A stretch of 64,000 bases of DNA, taken from positions 288,795 to 352,794 of the forward strand of contig CAUYUJ010004313.1 of NCBI GenBank assembly GCA_963575745.1, written 5' to 3'. The position numbers and the translations under genes are program-made. Under the pieces are notes generated by a model that worked only from the letters and a program-made list of their open reading frames with translations, ran no database searches and had not been told where the DNA came from. Positions 1-9,649 of the stretch are shown here, one piece after another. Within the stretch, counting starts at the first letter, position 1, and every line of letters begins with the position of its first letter. Origin of the DNA: Prorocentrum cordatum. Its lineage: Eukaryota > Sar > Dinophyceae > Prorocentrales > Prorocentraceae.

Positions 1-37
1 GCCGACAGAGCACGGCGGGCTCAAGGTCGTCACGGGC

Positions 38-2230
38 ATGGAGCCGTGGAGCTACTCCGCCGAGGCCGGCCGCGGCATCGAGAACCGCCCGGCGCAAGAG
101 CGCCTCGAGGGCATCCAGAGCTGGCCCGAGAGCGCGCCGCCAGTGCCCGAGTGGAGCGTCCTCGACGGCAACTGCTTCCACAACGACAACTTGCCGAGGG
201 ACTACGAGGCGGACGAGAACCCCTGCCTCCTGGAGCTCCGAAAGCTGGACCTCGAGCTCGCCGACGAGCAGAAGGACATGCGAAAACCGCCAGTGGAGCG
301 GATCAAGGACATCAAGTTCCCGCCCGCCCTCGAGAACAGGATCAAGCTGGCGCGGACAATTAAGCGCAAGAACAAGTGGGCGTCTAAGTTCGCGGGCCAG
401 TTCCTGGGCAGGCACGCTCGCAAGTGGCAGCGCGAGAAGGGCAAGGCTGGCGGCAAGACCTCACTCGAGCACCTCAGCAGAGGCGCGGGCAAGGCGAAGC
501 TCACAGGCAGGCCGCCAAAGGCGCGCGCGAGCTTCTCCAAAAATTCAAGCAGAAGCAGTGAGCGGAGAAGACCAGCAAGAAGGAGGACAAGGCCGAGCAG
601 AAAGGCGGCCTCGAGGCTTGCGAGGAACCCCCCTGGCACGGCAAGGTGGCGCGCGCCACCGAGAAGGGCAACCGCGAGGGCAGGCGCGGCAGAGTGCAGG
701 ACGTCTGGCGAGTCCTGGGCACCGAGAACGAGGACCGCCTGCGCGTCCTCGAGGTGGACACCGCGGCGATCTTGCAGATCAGCACCCGCGAAGCTTCGAC
801 GGTCACAGGCACTTGTTAGCTTCCGCCTGCTTCTGCCTGGTGCGGCGGAAGCAGGCGGAAGTTGGCAGACAGGAAAAGGATGGACAGCGGAAGCAGGCGG
901 AAGCAACGCGAAACGCGGAAGCAAGCGGAAGCAGACGGAAGCAGGCGGAAGCAGGCGGACGCGGAAGCAGGCGGAAGCTAACGAGCGCCTGCGAATCCCG
1001 AGCGCCACCGGTCACGATCGAGCAGGACTACAAGTTCCCCAAGCCGCAGGAGCTCGACTGGCGCCAGACAAGACACGCTCGCCGCACCGCGATGGCCAAG
1101 GAGTACGCGATCATGAACTGCGAGATCAGGAAGGGCGACAACCTCGAGCTGGGCACGGTGCGCGCGCTGCATGGCGGGATCGAGGAGCGAGCGGGCGTCC
1201 CCGACAACGTGCTGGTGGTCGAGCCCACGGTGGCCGTCGCCTGGGCTCGAGAGGGCCAGGGCGAGGACGCACCCGCCGCCCAGCAGCCCGAGGAGCAGAA
1301 ACGCTGGGCCGAGAGGGTCGACAAGGCCCAGCACATGCTGGTCTGCGTGCACTCCGAGGCGTCCGCGAACTACACGTACCTCAAGGTCGGCGGTTGCTGC
1401 AATGCCCCCCCACCCCAGGGCACCTCCAGCGTTTCGCTCTGGTTTGGAGCGAATCCTGGTGACGCCCTGGGCAGGGGACACTTGCGGCAATTCCCGCCAG
1501 GTCTCGAGGATCGACGGGGGCGGCGTCGAGGTGGACTACCGCGACGCCCTCGAGCAGCCGCCCGGGAACGCCAAGCAGGCCCGAAAAGGCCACATGCGAA
1601 CTCACGCCTACATCCCACGGTTTCTGAAGGGGGACGGTGGGGTCCCTTTTGCTCGGAAACTGCCGAGCGAAGTGTAACCCGCCCTTCTTCTCCTTAGAAA
1701 TCGTGGGTCGGGTTCGCACGTGGCCTCCCAGGGCCGCCACGAGGATCCTCCGCAAGCTCGGCGCCACTGGCCCTGGCGAGCATTGCCCAGCACCGAGCAA
1801 CAGACGATACCAAGTTGACGGTTGGAGCTGCGGCCTCTGGGCAAGCCGCTGGATCGAGCGCGCCCTGCGCGAGATCCGCGGCGAGGGCCGCCAAATGCCA
1901 GCGCATCTCCACGCCGTGGTCGCTCGAGGCAGCGATATCATCAGTAAACTCAGGGAGGAGCGACAACGGCGTGGCGATGGCCAAGGCCAAGGCCAAGGCC
2001 AAGCACAAGTCCAACCTTTGCAAGGAACCCACGACGGCCGAGCCGAAGTACGGCAGCTACGAGGAGGCTAGCGCCGTAAGGCTAGCGCCGCCGCCCGGCT
2101 TTGCACCAAGTGTCTCCCATGCAAGGACGGCTCCAAAGGAGAGTGGTTCGAAGTCCAGCGCAAGAGGGGTTTCTTGGCCAGATCGGCCAAGGACCTCTCT
2201 AGCGCTGGCAAAATCTGGGCGCCTGCTTAG
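38..2230 (+). CDS. Frame-broken gene with Ulp1/C48-like protease motif
   Basis: Coding-like segments run on the plus strand but change frame: 38 to about 480, about 481-814 (with a stop at 559-561), 1003-1385, about 1475-1619, about 1710-1960, about 1960-2066, and 2081-2230 ending in TAG. The 1710-1960 segment contains QVDGWSCGLW (Gln codon at 1811-1813, Cys at 1829-1831), matching the oxyanion-hole Gln six residues before the catalytic Cys-Gly in SUMO/Ulp1-type C48 proteases. The upstream His and Asp are not identifiable. The tail holds Lys/Ala repeats and a CTKCLPC cluster that could bind zinc. A repeated GCTAGCGCCG (2067 and 2081, 14 bp apart) shifts the frame just before the tail. Some frame changes are probably introns (see 807-990); others may be true damage. 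Start at 38 is the first ATG, but upstream exons are likely. It could be a retroelement-borne protease or a decaying gene. Confidence 0.5.
807..990 (+). mobile_element. Introner-like inverted-repeat element inside gene
   Basis: The ends are 27-bp inverted repeats (807-833 and 964-990, two mismatches) around a core of GGAAGCAGGC-type short repeats. CGGTCAC occurs on the left (800-806) and again at 1009-1015; removing the 209 bp between these copies joins the two coding frames exactly (frame 1 before, frame 3 after). A GT at 815, inside the left repeat, and an AG at 1001-1002 would also give an in-frame 188-nt intron. The right-hand CGGTCAC is 18 bp beyond the terminal repeat, so the target duplication is not a clean textbook one. 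Confidence 0.6.
1614..1707 (+). repeat. Small inverted-repeat insertion, possible intron
   Basis: CCCACGGTTTCTGAAGG at 1614 pairs imperfectly with the complement of 1681-1707. The segment contains a GT at 1620 and a pyrimidine-rich acceptor ending in AG at 1696-1697, giving a 78-nt candidate intron between coding-like stretches. The flanking frames do not join perfectly with these borders, so the splice sites remain unproven. Confidence 0.4.
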
Positions 2231-2395
2231 CCACGAGCCTCGAGATCGCTCGAGTTAGCCTTGTGTCCTGCGCCTCTGCAGGCAAGTAGCCACGAGCCTC
2301 GAGATCGCTCGAGTCAGCCTTGTGTCGTGCGCTTCTGCGGGCAAGTAGCCACGAGCCTCGAGATCGCTCGAGTCAGGTTTCTGTCGTACGCCTGG
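2229..2395 (+). repeat. 59-bp tandem repeat, three copies
   Basis: Units start at 2229, 2288 and 2347 with AGCCACGAGCCTCGAGATCG; the third is incomplete. The first unit overlaps the TAG stop of the preceding gene, so the array forms its 3' flank. Each unit contains the hairpin-capable CTCGAGATCGCTCGAG. Confidence 0.85.
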
Positions 2396-2985
2396 TTTAA
2401 CCTCCGCCTCCTCCTCATCCTCCTTCATCATCGTCGTCATTTTCATCATCATCTTAACTTACCTTCCCTGGGAAAATCCTTTATTATCCCCGCGGGAACC
2501 GCGAACTTTATTATCCCAAGGGGGGTTATTATCGCCCGCACAGGGTTATCATGTTCTGGCATGCCCCCCCTGGGTATAGGAGAGGAGCGGGGAGCAACCC
2601 GGGACCTTCGGGCTAGGTTGCGGTGGTTTGGTGGGCAGTTGCTTGCTCATGCCCCTGTTTGATCCTCGGGCCCCGCCGCCCTCCCCGCCCCGCTGCCCCG
2701 CTGCCCCCGCCGCCGAGCCTTCGCTGGCGGCGCGCACAGGGGAGGGCGAGGTATAGCGGGGGGAAGGCTCCCCAGAAGGAGCCTGCTTCTCAGAAGGCAC
2801 GGGCCCTGCATCTATAGCCCAGGCCCTGGCGCTTCCTGAGCAGACCCCCCTTCTGAGCGTGGCTGCCTCCGCCCTTCACCCCTCTCCCCGCCGCGGCGCC
2901 GCGGCGCCGGCGCCGGCACTCCACGCGGAGACGCGCGGCCCAAAGCCGCGCAGCCCCCCGGCCGACGCCGCGGAGCGCCGCCCCC
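2396..2985. other. No recognised gene
   Basis: G+C-rich sequence with short runs of TTATTATC (2479-2535) and C/G-rich stretches. Its open frames have no family resemblance on either strand. Confidence 0.5.
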
Positions 2986-3214
2986 TCACGGAGGCTGCTG
3001 CCTCGGCCGCGCCTCGCGCACCCACCGCGCCGCCCTCGCGCGCAGGCCGCCGTCGCGCCAGCAGTCCTCCAGGGCCAGCGGCAGCCCCGAGAGCGGGCAG
3101 CGCCCCGGCGCGGCCGCGAGCGCGCGCGCGAGGCCGGCGCGCTCGAAGGCGTGGCCGTGGGGCGAGCGCACGGGGTCGACGATCGGCGGATCGAGGGTGG
3201 GGCCTGCAGGGGCC
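2986..3214 (-). CDS. Exon encoding the U-box domain
   Basis: The exon reads VDPVRSPHGHAFERAG, then CPLSGLPL, then LRARAARWV. This is the U-box layout: D-P-V followed by G-H-x-(F/Y)-E-R, a loop with C-P-L and P-L, and a terminal helix ending in Trp. U-boxes are RING-like folds held by salt bridges that recruit E2~ubiquitin, and the key DPV, GH and CPL positions are all present. Spacing is normal at about 60 residues. The acceptor is CTAG at 3215-3218. Confidence 0.78.
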
Positions 3215-6200
3215 CTAGATTGGGAGCCCCGAGCAGCGATGGCTCAACCTGCGAGCTCGTTCCTGGCCACAGGGCCCCAGCCCAGAGGATAGAGGAGGAG
3301 GAGGAGGAGGAGGAGGAGGAGGAGGAGGAGGAGGAGGAGGAGGAGGAGGAGGAGGAGGAGAGGAGGGAGGAGGAGGAGGAGGAGGAGGAGGAGGAGGAGG
3401 AGGAGGAGCTAGGAGGCTAGGAGGCTAGGAGGCTAGGAGGCTAGGAGGGAGGAGGAGGAGGAGGAGGAGGAGGAGGAGGAGGAGAGGAGGAGGAGGAGGA
3501 GGAGGAGCAGGAGGAGGAGGAGGAGGAGGAGGAGGAGGAGGAGGAGGAGGAGGAGGAGGAGGAGGAGGAGGAGGGGGGGGAGGTCCCCACCTTGGAGCCG
3601 CCGAGACGAGGAGCCTGCCGTCCAGGCTGCAGCAAAGCTCCGCGGGCGCCCCGCCCAGGATCTCCCGCAGCCCTGGGCGGCGTGCCCCCGCTGCCGGGGC
3701 CGCCTCGGGCCCCGAGCGCGCGGGCGGGGGTGCTGCCTGCGGCGCGGGCTCGCGGCTGCCGAGGAAGAAAAGCCGGCACGAACAGAAACTTTCTGAGAGA
3801 CAGCTATCGTGTGGGGAGGAAGGGGCTGGGACGATGCAGGGGACGGATGTGAAATAAACACCCTCAGCAGACTCACTAGACCATATGGATGATCTGGTCA
3901 TGTCTTCCAGCCCCATCACCCCCACCCGGTAACTGTCCTTCTGAACGTTCGGAGGTCCCCGCGGATCTCTCGGCTCGGCGCAGGAGCCCCCCGGCGGCGC
4001 CTCCGGCGCCGCCCCCGGCGCGCTCCGGCGCGCTCCGCGCGCCAGGGACGGGGCGATCCAAGAGATCCGCGCGGGTTCTCCGAAAGTTTGCGTACGTGCC
4101 GACGCTCCTTCGTCGAGGCTCGGCGCCTCGGCCCACCCGCCCAGCACCGCGACCCAGAGCGGCTGCACCGCGGAAGGCCGCAAAGGGATGCGGCAGCGGC
4201 CCAGGCGCTCCGCCACCCGGCCTCGCTGTTCCGGCGCGAGGGCGCCCAGCGCCCCCGCGAGAGCGTCGCCGCCTCTGGGCGCAAGGCCGGCGTTGACCGC
4301 CAGGGCCAGCAGCGGGGCCAGGCGCGACGGGTCGAGGTCCGGCCCCGCGAAGCCCTCGAAGCAGCCCCGCAGGAACTCCGCGCAGGCCTCGTGGCACGGC
4401 GGCGCCGCGAAGGCGAGGCTCGCGCAGTCCACGAGGAAGCGGGCGCCCGTCGGAGCAGAGCAGCCCCGCGGCACCTCCGACAGCAGGCCCCAGAGCGCGG
4501 AGCTGTGCACGCAGACCTCTTCCGAGAAGGCGTCCGCGACGCCCTGCGCCTCTGCCAGGCTGAAGAGGTGGTCCGCGCTGGCGAGCTGGCCCCAGACAGC
4601 TTCGCAGCCTTCTGCAGATGAACAAAGAACGGCACAAGCAGAAGCTTTTGAAGGTCCGCGCGGGTTTCTTGGATCGGCGCTGGGCCCCCGCGCCAGCAAT
4701 CTGGTCGGGGGCTCCAGCGCCGGTGCACGAATTCCGCACGGACCTCTGAAAGTGTCTGTGGGTGCCGCTGTTTCCTCTTCGATTCTGGCCTCTTGGTCAG
4801 GGAGGCGAGGAAGGAGGCGAGAGCTGGCAGACAGGAGGCGTTGGCCCCGTCGCGCTGCAGCGCCCCCCGCAGCACGGCGCAGAGGAAGCTGCTGTCGCTG
4901 GCCGCCACGGCAAGGCGGGCACGGTGCAGAGCCAGGCCCACGCTGCGCTGCTCCATGGTGAAGCCACCGTCCCACAAGTCATCGGCGATGGCATTGTGAG
5001 GCTTCGGGCTGCGCACAGACGGCCACCCCCCCAAAGTAGCCCCGACATGCCTCAACGGGCACCCTGAATATAGCCTGGCGCGGTCTCAGCACCCTGGCGC
5101 CACCTCCGGCGGCGCCCCTGGGGCGCTCCGCGCGGTTGGGGTGTTGAGACCGCGGGGGGGGGGCTTTCTGTGCGCGGCCCACAGCCTCACCACGATGACA
5201 TCTGCGTCCAGCTCATCCCTGAAGGCAATGGCGGGCGCGCACAGGCCAGTCGAGGCTGCGACCACAGCTTCCCTGAGAAAAGCCAAGTGTTCAGGCACCG
5301 GCAAAGCCGCATCCGGCTGGCCTGATGGGTCATACAACAGCACTCCCTTGGCGAGCACAAGAGCCCAGGTGGGATCGCCCGATGCCCACTCCCAGAGCGC
5401 CTCGCTGGTGAGCTCGCCTCGGTTGGTGAAGTGAAACACTAATGCAAGTGACCAAACGCATATGCACTGAAACGCATGCACCAGCCTTGCCTCTTCCCCG
5501 TCCACAGCGTCCATGCGGCAGAGGCCGCCAAAGACATGCATCGAGATACAGTCCACGTCCAGGCAAAGCTTCTCGAGGCAGGCCGCCGCTTCAGCATCCT
5601 GGAGGTCAGCCTCGCTGGAGGCTGCGGCGCCCACCACCGCCGCAAGGCTGAAGGCCACAGCCTCGGCGACACCGACACTGAAGCCCCAGACAACAAGTCG
5701 GCCCTCCTGGAAGCACTCGTCCATCTTGGCTGCCAGGTCCAAATCTACAGCCTCCACCAAGTCCAGGCACGCGCTGGCGAGCCCGGCAGCCGCGACCAAG
5801 CATCCCCGCTTCGCAGGCGCAGCCTCCGCCTCAGCAGCGTCCAGCATCTTCTGCAGCGTGGCGGTGGCTTCGTGCTGCACCACGTCCGCAGCCTCCATGC
5901 CCACGCAGTTGGCGAGCCCGAGGGAGCTGGCACACCGCAGCACCCCCTGCACCGCATCCACTGCCAACTGGGCCCCGGGCTGCCACTGCCACTGCCTCCA
6001 CTGCCACTGGCCCTGTCGCCACGTCTCCATCTCTGCGCCGAGGCGCCCGCCCGGGGTGCTGGCACCTGTGCTGACCTCCGACGGCCCAGGGCCGGAATGG
6101 CTGGGGAAGCGCACGCTCTGTGCCGCAGGATACCAGGCTGATGGCGGGGGGCCGTGGACATCTCTGGGCATCCGCGGACACCCGGGGGCTCCGATCAGCA

Positions 6201-6252
6201 TGGACTCCGATCCATGCTCGTCACACTTGGTGGACGCTCGAATCAACGTTCG
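2986..6252 (-). CDS. U-box protein with N-terminal helical domain, five exons
   Basis: Probable ubiquitin E3 ligase. Exons read right to left: 6252-5191, 5001 to about 4800, 4611 to about 4100, 3755-3591 and 3214-2986. The first exon begins after an AG acceptor at 6253-6254, so more 5' exons may exist; ATG starts occur inside it. Exons 1-3 encode Ala/Leu-rich amphipathic helices resembling HEAT/ARM-type repeats, and the last encodes a U-box. Junctions 5190/5001 (GTGAGG donor, AAG acceptor) and 3591/3214 (GTGGGG donor, CTAG acceptor) keep the frame exactly; the two middle junctions are approximate. Introns contain inverted-repeat elements (4996-5190, 4641-4757, 3943-4090) and a (TCC)n tract. 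The 2986 TGA lies in a GTGAGG context and might instead be a donor to another exon. Helical repeats plus U-box suggest substrate binding plus E2 recruitment, as in plant PUB-ARM proteins. No specific orthologue recognised. Confidence 0.72.
3215..3590 (-). repeat. (GGA)n/(TCC)n tract filling a U-box gene intron
   Basis: Almost pure GGA triplets on the plus strand from about 3293 to 3577, broken by AGGAGGCTAGG repeats at 3410-3447. The tract lies within a 376-nt intron (donor at 3590-3589, acceptor at 3216-3215), so the transcript has the pyrimidine UCC strand. Long poly-Glu, poly-Ser or poly-Pro frames here are translations of the tract. Confidence 0.88.
3943..4090 (-). mobile_element. GRE-1 palindromic element in intron
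   Basis: The left end is GAACGTTCGGAGGTCCCCGC and the right end the inverse of ATCCGCGCGGGTTCTCCGAA, around a G+C-rich palindromic core (GGCGCC-type boxes). It lies between the third and fourth coding segments of the U-box gene. The same family recurs at 4641, 7924, 14187, 41491, 44944, 50633 and 60605. Confidence 0.7.
4641..4757 (-). mobile_element. GRE-1 element in intron
   Basis: The left end GAAGGTCCGCGCGGGTTTCT and right end ATTCCGCACGGACCTCTGAA are inverted copies. It sits between exons 2 and 3 of the U-box gene and is followed on the minus strand by a pyrimidine-rich stretch and the CTGCAG acceptor at 4612-4617. Confidence 0.72.
4996..5190 (-). mobile_element. Inverted-repeat element coinciding with an intron
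   Basis: The 195-bp segment is bounded by GTGAGGCTTC on the left and the inverse of GTGAGGCTGT on the right, with similarity extending about 29 bp. A second nested inverted repeat (15 bp, one mismatch) lies at 5080-5094 and 5139-5153. On the minus strand the terminal repeat supplies the GTGAGG donor at the exon border, and the acceptor AAG lies in the opposite terminal repeat. This is close to a textbook introner. Confidence 0.75.
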
Positions 6253-7865
6253 CTGAAATTGTTAATTGTTGTTTCAGGACGCTGCCAATCCAGCCAATAG
6301 CAGCGCATGAGTGCCTGCTCGAGCTATTCAATGTGCGAAGCTTACAGCTAGCAGTCATTCAGACCTTCGAGCCTCCAAACCTTTCAGGTCCAACCATTTT
6401 GCGGCTTCAAGCTGCGATCTTCTCACTCATCACGCCTGGTCGTCGTCCTCGTCGTCGGCGTTGTCCTCCTCGTCCTCGTCTGCCTCTTCCACTTCACCAC
6501 CAACGTCATCATGACCGTCACCATCACTATTACCATCACAATCCTCATCTTCATCCTTATCATCAGCATCATCATCTCTGCCCCGTCCTACTCATGCCGC
6601 AGTCCCCCTCTCAGTGTATCTCTTGACTCCTCCGAGGTGCTCCTCTCATGTAACCTTCATCGTCCGCACAGCTCTCCCGATTATTCCTCGTCAGAGCTCC
6701 TGTTTCTCAAGCAGCAGGCTTTGGAGTGTGAGACAGGATGGTATCATCGGATCATGCTCTGGGGGATGCAAGCCCGTCATCCCACCTCCCTCCCCCGCCA
6801 CCCTCAAAAGCCATTTCATCGACGCCGTGTTCTGCGTCGCGCCGGGGCAGCACCAGTGGAGGATGCGACAAGGAACTCGGGAGTGTGGGACAAGAGGGAA
6901 CACTGAACCCTAGTCCTCCGCGGGACGCTGGCCCGTCCTCGTTTGTGCCTCGTGTCATCCCAGGGTAACGGGGAAGGAGGGAGGGGGGGCGGGAACACGT
7001 GGTGGGTTCCAGACATTATGAATCCAACAATGTTGTCGTCAACTCTTGGAGGGCAACCTGTTACTTCCTCTGGCTTCCGCCGGTCTTTCGTCAGCTTCCG
7101 CTGGCCGAGGCCGTCTCGTTCTACCTCCGCCGCCCTCCGCCGAGGAACAGACAGCGACTCCTTCGAGTTCTTCGGAGGGCAGGCCCTTTCTGGAATGCTT
7201 CACTTGTTGCTGACGCCTTTGTTGAGGGCTGGGGGAGAGACAAGAAAAGAAGAAGGGAGGGACTCGGCTTGCTAGATTCGGCCTCCCACCCCACAGAACA
7301 CGCCGGGAACACATCAGCCCCAGAACAGCCTGGGCCGCATCGTGAAGAAGGCATGCTGCGTGCCCAGGAGCCCAGCTTGAGCGCAAGCAAGAGCAGCGCG
7401 CCGCTGAGGCCCTGCGTGAGGCTCTTCACCCGCGCGTCCGCCGCGGCACTCCGCCGCAGCCGTGCGCTCGGCTTCCTCGGCCCCCGGGCGCGCCACAGCC
7501 GATCGGCCCCGCGGCCTCTGCAGCGGCGGCGGCCACCTCCTGGCCAAGACCCCAGGCCTGCTCGTGACTGCGCGGCGCAAGTGTATCCACAACCGCCGCT
7601 TGGTGGATCATCTTCGGGGACGTCGGCAGGCGGTGGGCACGGATACGCTCCCCCCCAGGGCCCGAACACATCCACACCCGCCGCCTGCAGACGTCCCCGA
7701 CGATCGATCCCCATAGTGGCTGCCATTGTTTTATTTTGTTCTTTTTTATCTTATTTTATTAAATAAAAAACACAAGGAAAAAAAAAAACGGCTCGGATCT
7801 ACCCAGGGCGCCACCAGTCCCGCACTCTCGGCGCGAGCCGCCGCGGCCGCCACGTCTGTGTTTGA
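6253..7865. other. No confidently recognised gene
   Basis: Contains TCC/TCA-rich low-complexity DNA at 6430-6570 and overlapping frames on both strands at 7380-7720 without family motifs. A strongly A+T-rich patch (7730-7790, TTTTATTTTATTAAATAAAA type) stands out from its surroundings. It could be a 3' untranslated region or replication/scaffold sequence; nothing further can be supported. Confidence 0.45.
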
Positions 7866-8050
7866 CGAGTAGCCCCCGGGATGCCTCGCGAGCTTCGAAG
7901 GAGAAGCAACACCAGAAACGAAAACTTTCGGAGGTTCGCGCGGACCGTCGAAAGTTCATGATTCTGCAGCTCTCTCATCTTCGACTTGGTTGCCTCGCGA
8001 GCTGCAGCGCTCAGGTCAAGTGCCAGCTCGGCATGAGCATCGTCCAACCG
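7800..8050 (-). CDS. Possible exon pair of a coiled-coil-like protein
   Basis: On the minus strand about 8047-7960 encodes an Ala/Glu/Lys-rich helical stretch (LDDAHAELALDLSAAAREAT) followed by a GRE-1 palindrome. A second stretch after about 7894 continues as REASRGLLVKHRRGG in another frame. TGCCTCGCGAGCT occurs at 7882-7894 and 7991-8003, flanking the 109-bp interval like a target duplication or paired splice-site sequence. No family recognised. The exon could also be chance coding bias. Confidence 0.35.
7924..7957. repeat. Short GRE-1 palindrome
   Basis: AACTTTCGGAGGTTCGCGCG followed by the inverse ending CGAAAGTT forms a 34-bp near-perfect palindrome made only of GRE-1 termini, as if the internal part had been deleted. 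Confidence 0.6.
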
Positions 8051-8068
8051 ATCCCTACCGTCGCCCTT

Positions 8069-8160
8069 GGCGTGGCCTGGGCCCCACTGGCCGACTCACC
8101 CCCCCCAGATGGGGATCTAGGTTGCTTCCTTCGGGTCTCGTGGGGCACGTCCTCGCCTTG
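8069..8160. repeat. GRE-15 dispersed repeat, copy 1
   Basis: GGCGTGGCCTGGGCCCCACT and the following CCCAGATGGGGATC...TCGTGGGG match 45515-45600 with interspersed substitutions. Two copies in the window; no inverted termini are evident. Confidence 0.5.
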
Positions 8161-8321
8161 GGTGCTGGGGTTGTGGGGATACGGATGGGTATGGCGCGTC
8201 GGCGCGCCGTGAACTCAGGAGTTCGGAACCGCCGCGGGGCGCTGCCCCTGGAGCCGCGGAGGCGCCCGCGCGAACGCAGGCGGGGCCGGGGCCGGCCCCG
8301 CCGTGGCCCTGGCGCCAAGGG

Positions 8322-8575
8322 GGGGAGGAGGAGGAGGAGGAGGAGGAGGAGGAGGAGGAGGAGGAGGAGGAGGAGGAGGAGGAGGAGGAGGAGGGAGGTA
8401 GGAGGTAGGGTAGGAGGTAGGAGGTAGGATGAGGAGGATGAGGAGGAGGAAGAGGAGGAGGAGGAGGAGGAGGTAGGAGGAGCAGGAGGAGGAGGAGGAG
8501 GAGGAGGTAGGAGGAGCAGGAGGAGGAGGAGGAGCAGGAGGAGGTAGGAGGAGCAGGAGGACGAGGAGGAGGAGG
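8322..8575. repeat. (GGA)n tract with GTA interruptions
   Basis: Starts as pure GGA triplets (8322-8394), then becomes GGAGGTAGG and GGAGCAGGA variants. It is followed directly by exon-like sequence, in the same arrangement as the intronic tract of the U-box gene. Confidence 0.9.
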
Positions 8576-8577
8576 AG

Positions 8578-8708
8578 CGCACGGGCCCCCGCGAGGTGCG
8601 TCAGCTGGTGGAGGAGAAGCTGCAGCAACGGGCTGCGCACGGGTCCCCGCGAGAGGCGGGCTGCCGCCGCTGCAGTAACGCCCTGATGCCCTCCCTGCGG
8701 CGAGCACA
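8578..8708. CDS. Possible short exon between GGA tract and GRE-2
   Basis: The plus strand reads REVRQLVEEKLQQRAAHGSP, while the minus strand reads a Leu-rich stretch (LLQLLLHQLTHLAGARA) beginning after a CGCCGCAG acceptor that follows GRE-2. The minus reading matches the arrangement at 32636-32765, where GRE-2 precedes an exon, but neither strand is decisive and no family is recognised. Confidence 0.3.
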
Positions 8709-8711
8709 CAT

Positions 8712-8841
8712 CTGGCCATCGCTCGGACGTCCATTCCCCTTGTTTGTTCGGATTCGTGCGTGGTTTTTTTGCCAAATTATCAAGGAGGCTCCTCGATGGT
8801 CCTCGCCGAAGGAAAAAAACACACGTCCGAGCGATGCCAAG
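8712..8841 (-). mobile_element. GRE-2 inverted-repeat element, copy 1
   Basis: The termini are TGGCCATCGCTCGGACGTCC and the inverse of ACACGTCCGAGCGATGCCAA. The interior holds a T-run and CGATGGTCCTCGCCGAAGGA. Copies recur at 32794, 45673 and 50799. Confidence 0.78.
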
Positions 8842-9032
8842 ACATACGCGCACGAGCCGTGAACAGTGTCGGGAGGCAGTCGGGACCATATCTATCCTGT
8901 GTGCGCAGTGTGTGTGTGTGTTCTTATTGCTATGTGAAGCTAGAAAGGGTGGCATGCACACGGAGGACAGACACCACTTGCTGACTGGAGAGGGGGGGGT
9001 CCCAAAGACTACAAGCAGATGTTCGAATCATC

Positions 9033-9080
9033 ATGAGGAGGAGGAGGAGGAGGAGGAGGAGGAGGAGGAGGAGGAGGGAG
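9033..9080. repeat. Short (GGA)n tract
   Basis: About 15 GGA triplets; flanking sequence to about 9300 shows no recognised gene. Confidence 0.85.
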
Positions 9081-9649
9081 AGGAGGAGCGCCACAGGCCA
9101 GCAAGGGAAGGGCGGACAAGAGAAGAAATTAGATCCCAGATGAGCAGGGCGAAAAGCAACGAGCGTAGCGAAGAGGCAATTCGATGCCCTTCACGAAGGC
9201 TATCCCGACAACGGACAGAATACCATTCCTCGACCTTAAAAAATGCGGCGTCTATCACCACTGTAGACAAGCTACTGTACTCGATCCCTGGCATGTTGTC
9301 GCACTAGGGCTGAATTGGTCTTTGTGCGCTTTCAATCATGGTACGCTTTGCTGCACGTTTCAATGGCTTCAACAAAAGAGACAAGAGTCTCAGGAAACAC
9401 GGGCAAGTGACGCCAAACACACGCGCGATCGTGCCATCCACTGAAAGAAATTCGAAGGAGGGGGAAACGAGTTCAAACGTCGGGCAAACCAAAATTTGCC
9501 TCAGACCATCACTTCGGGGGCATTGCATGCGCGGCAACATTGCGCTTTCCCGAACCGCTGAATCGTGCACCGCGCATTGCAAAGGGTGCGAGAGAAGGAG
9601 GAAAGGACGCAGAGAGGGAGGAGGGAAGATTGTCTAGTAATGAACGTTG

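Noticed and set aside
3425-4975. 516-codon minus-strand open frame as a single protein
   Set aside because: It runs through a (TCC)n tract and two inverted-repeat elements; only parts are exons of the U-box gene.
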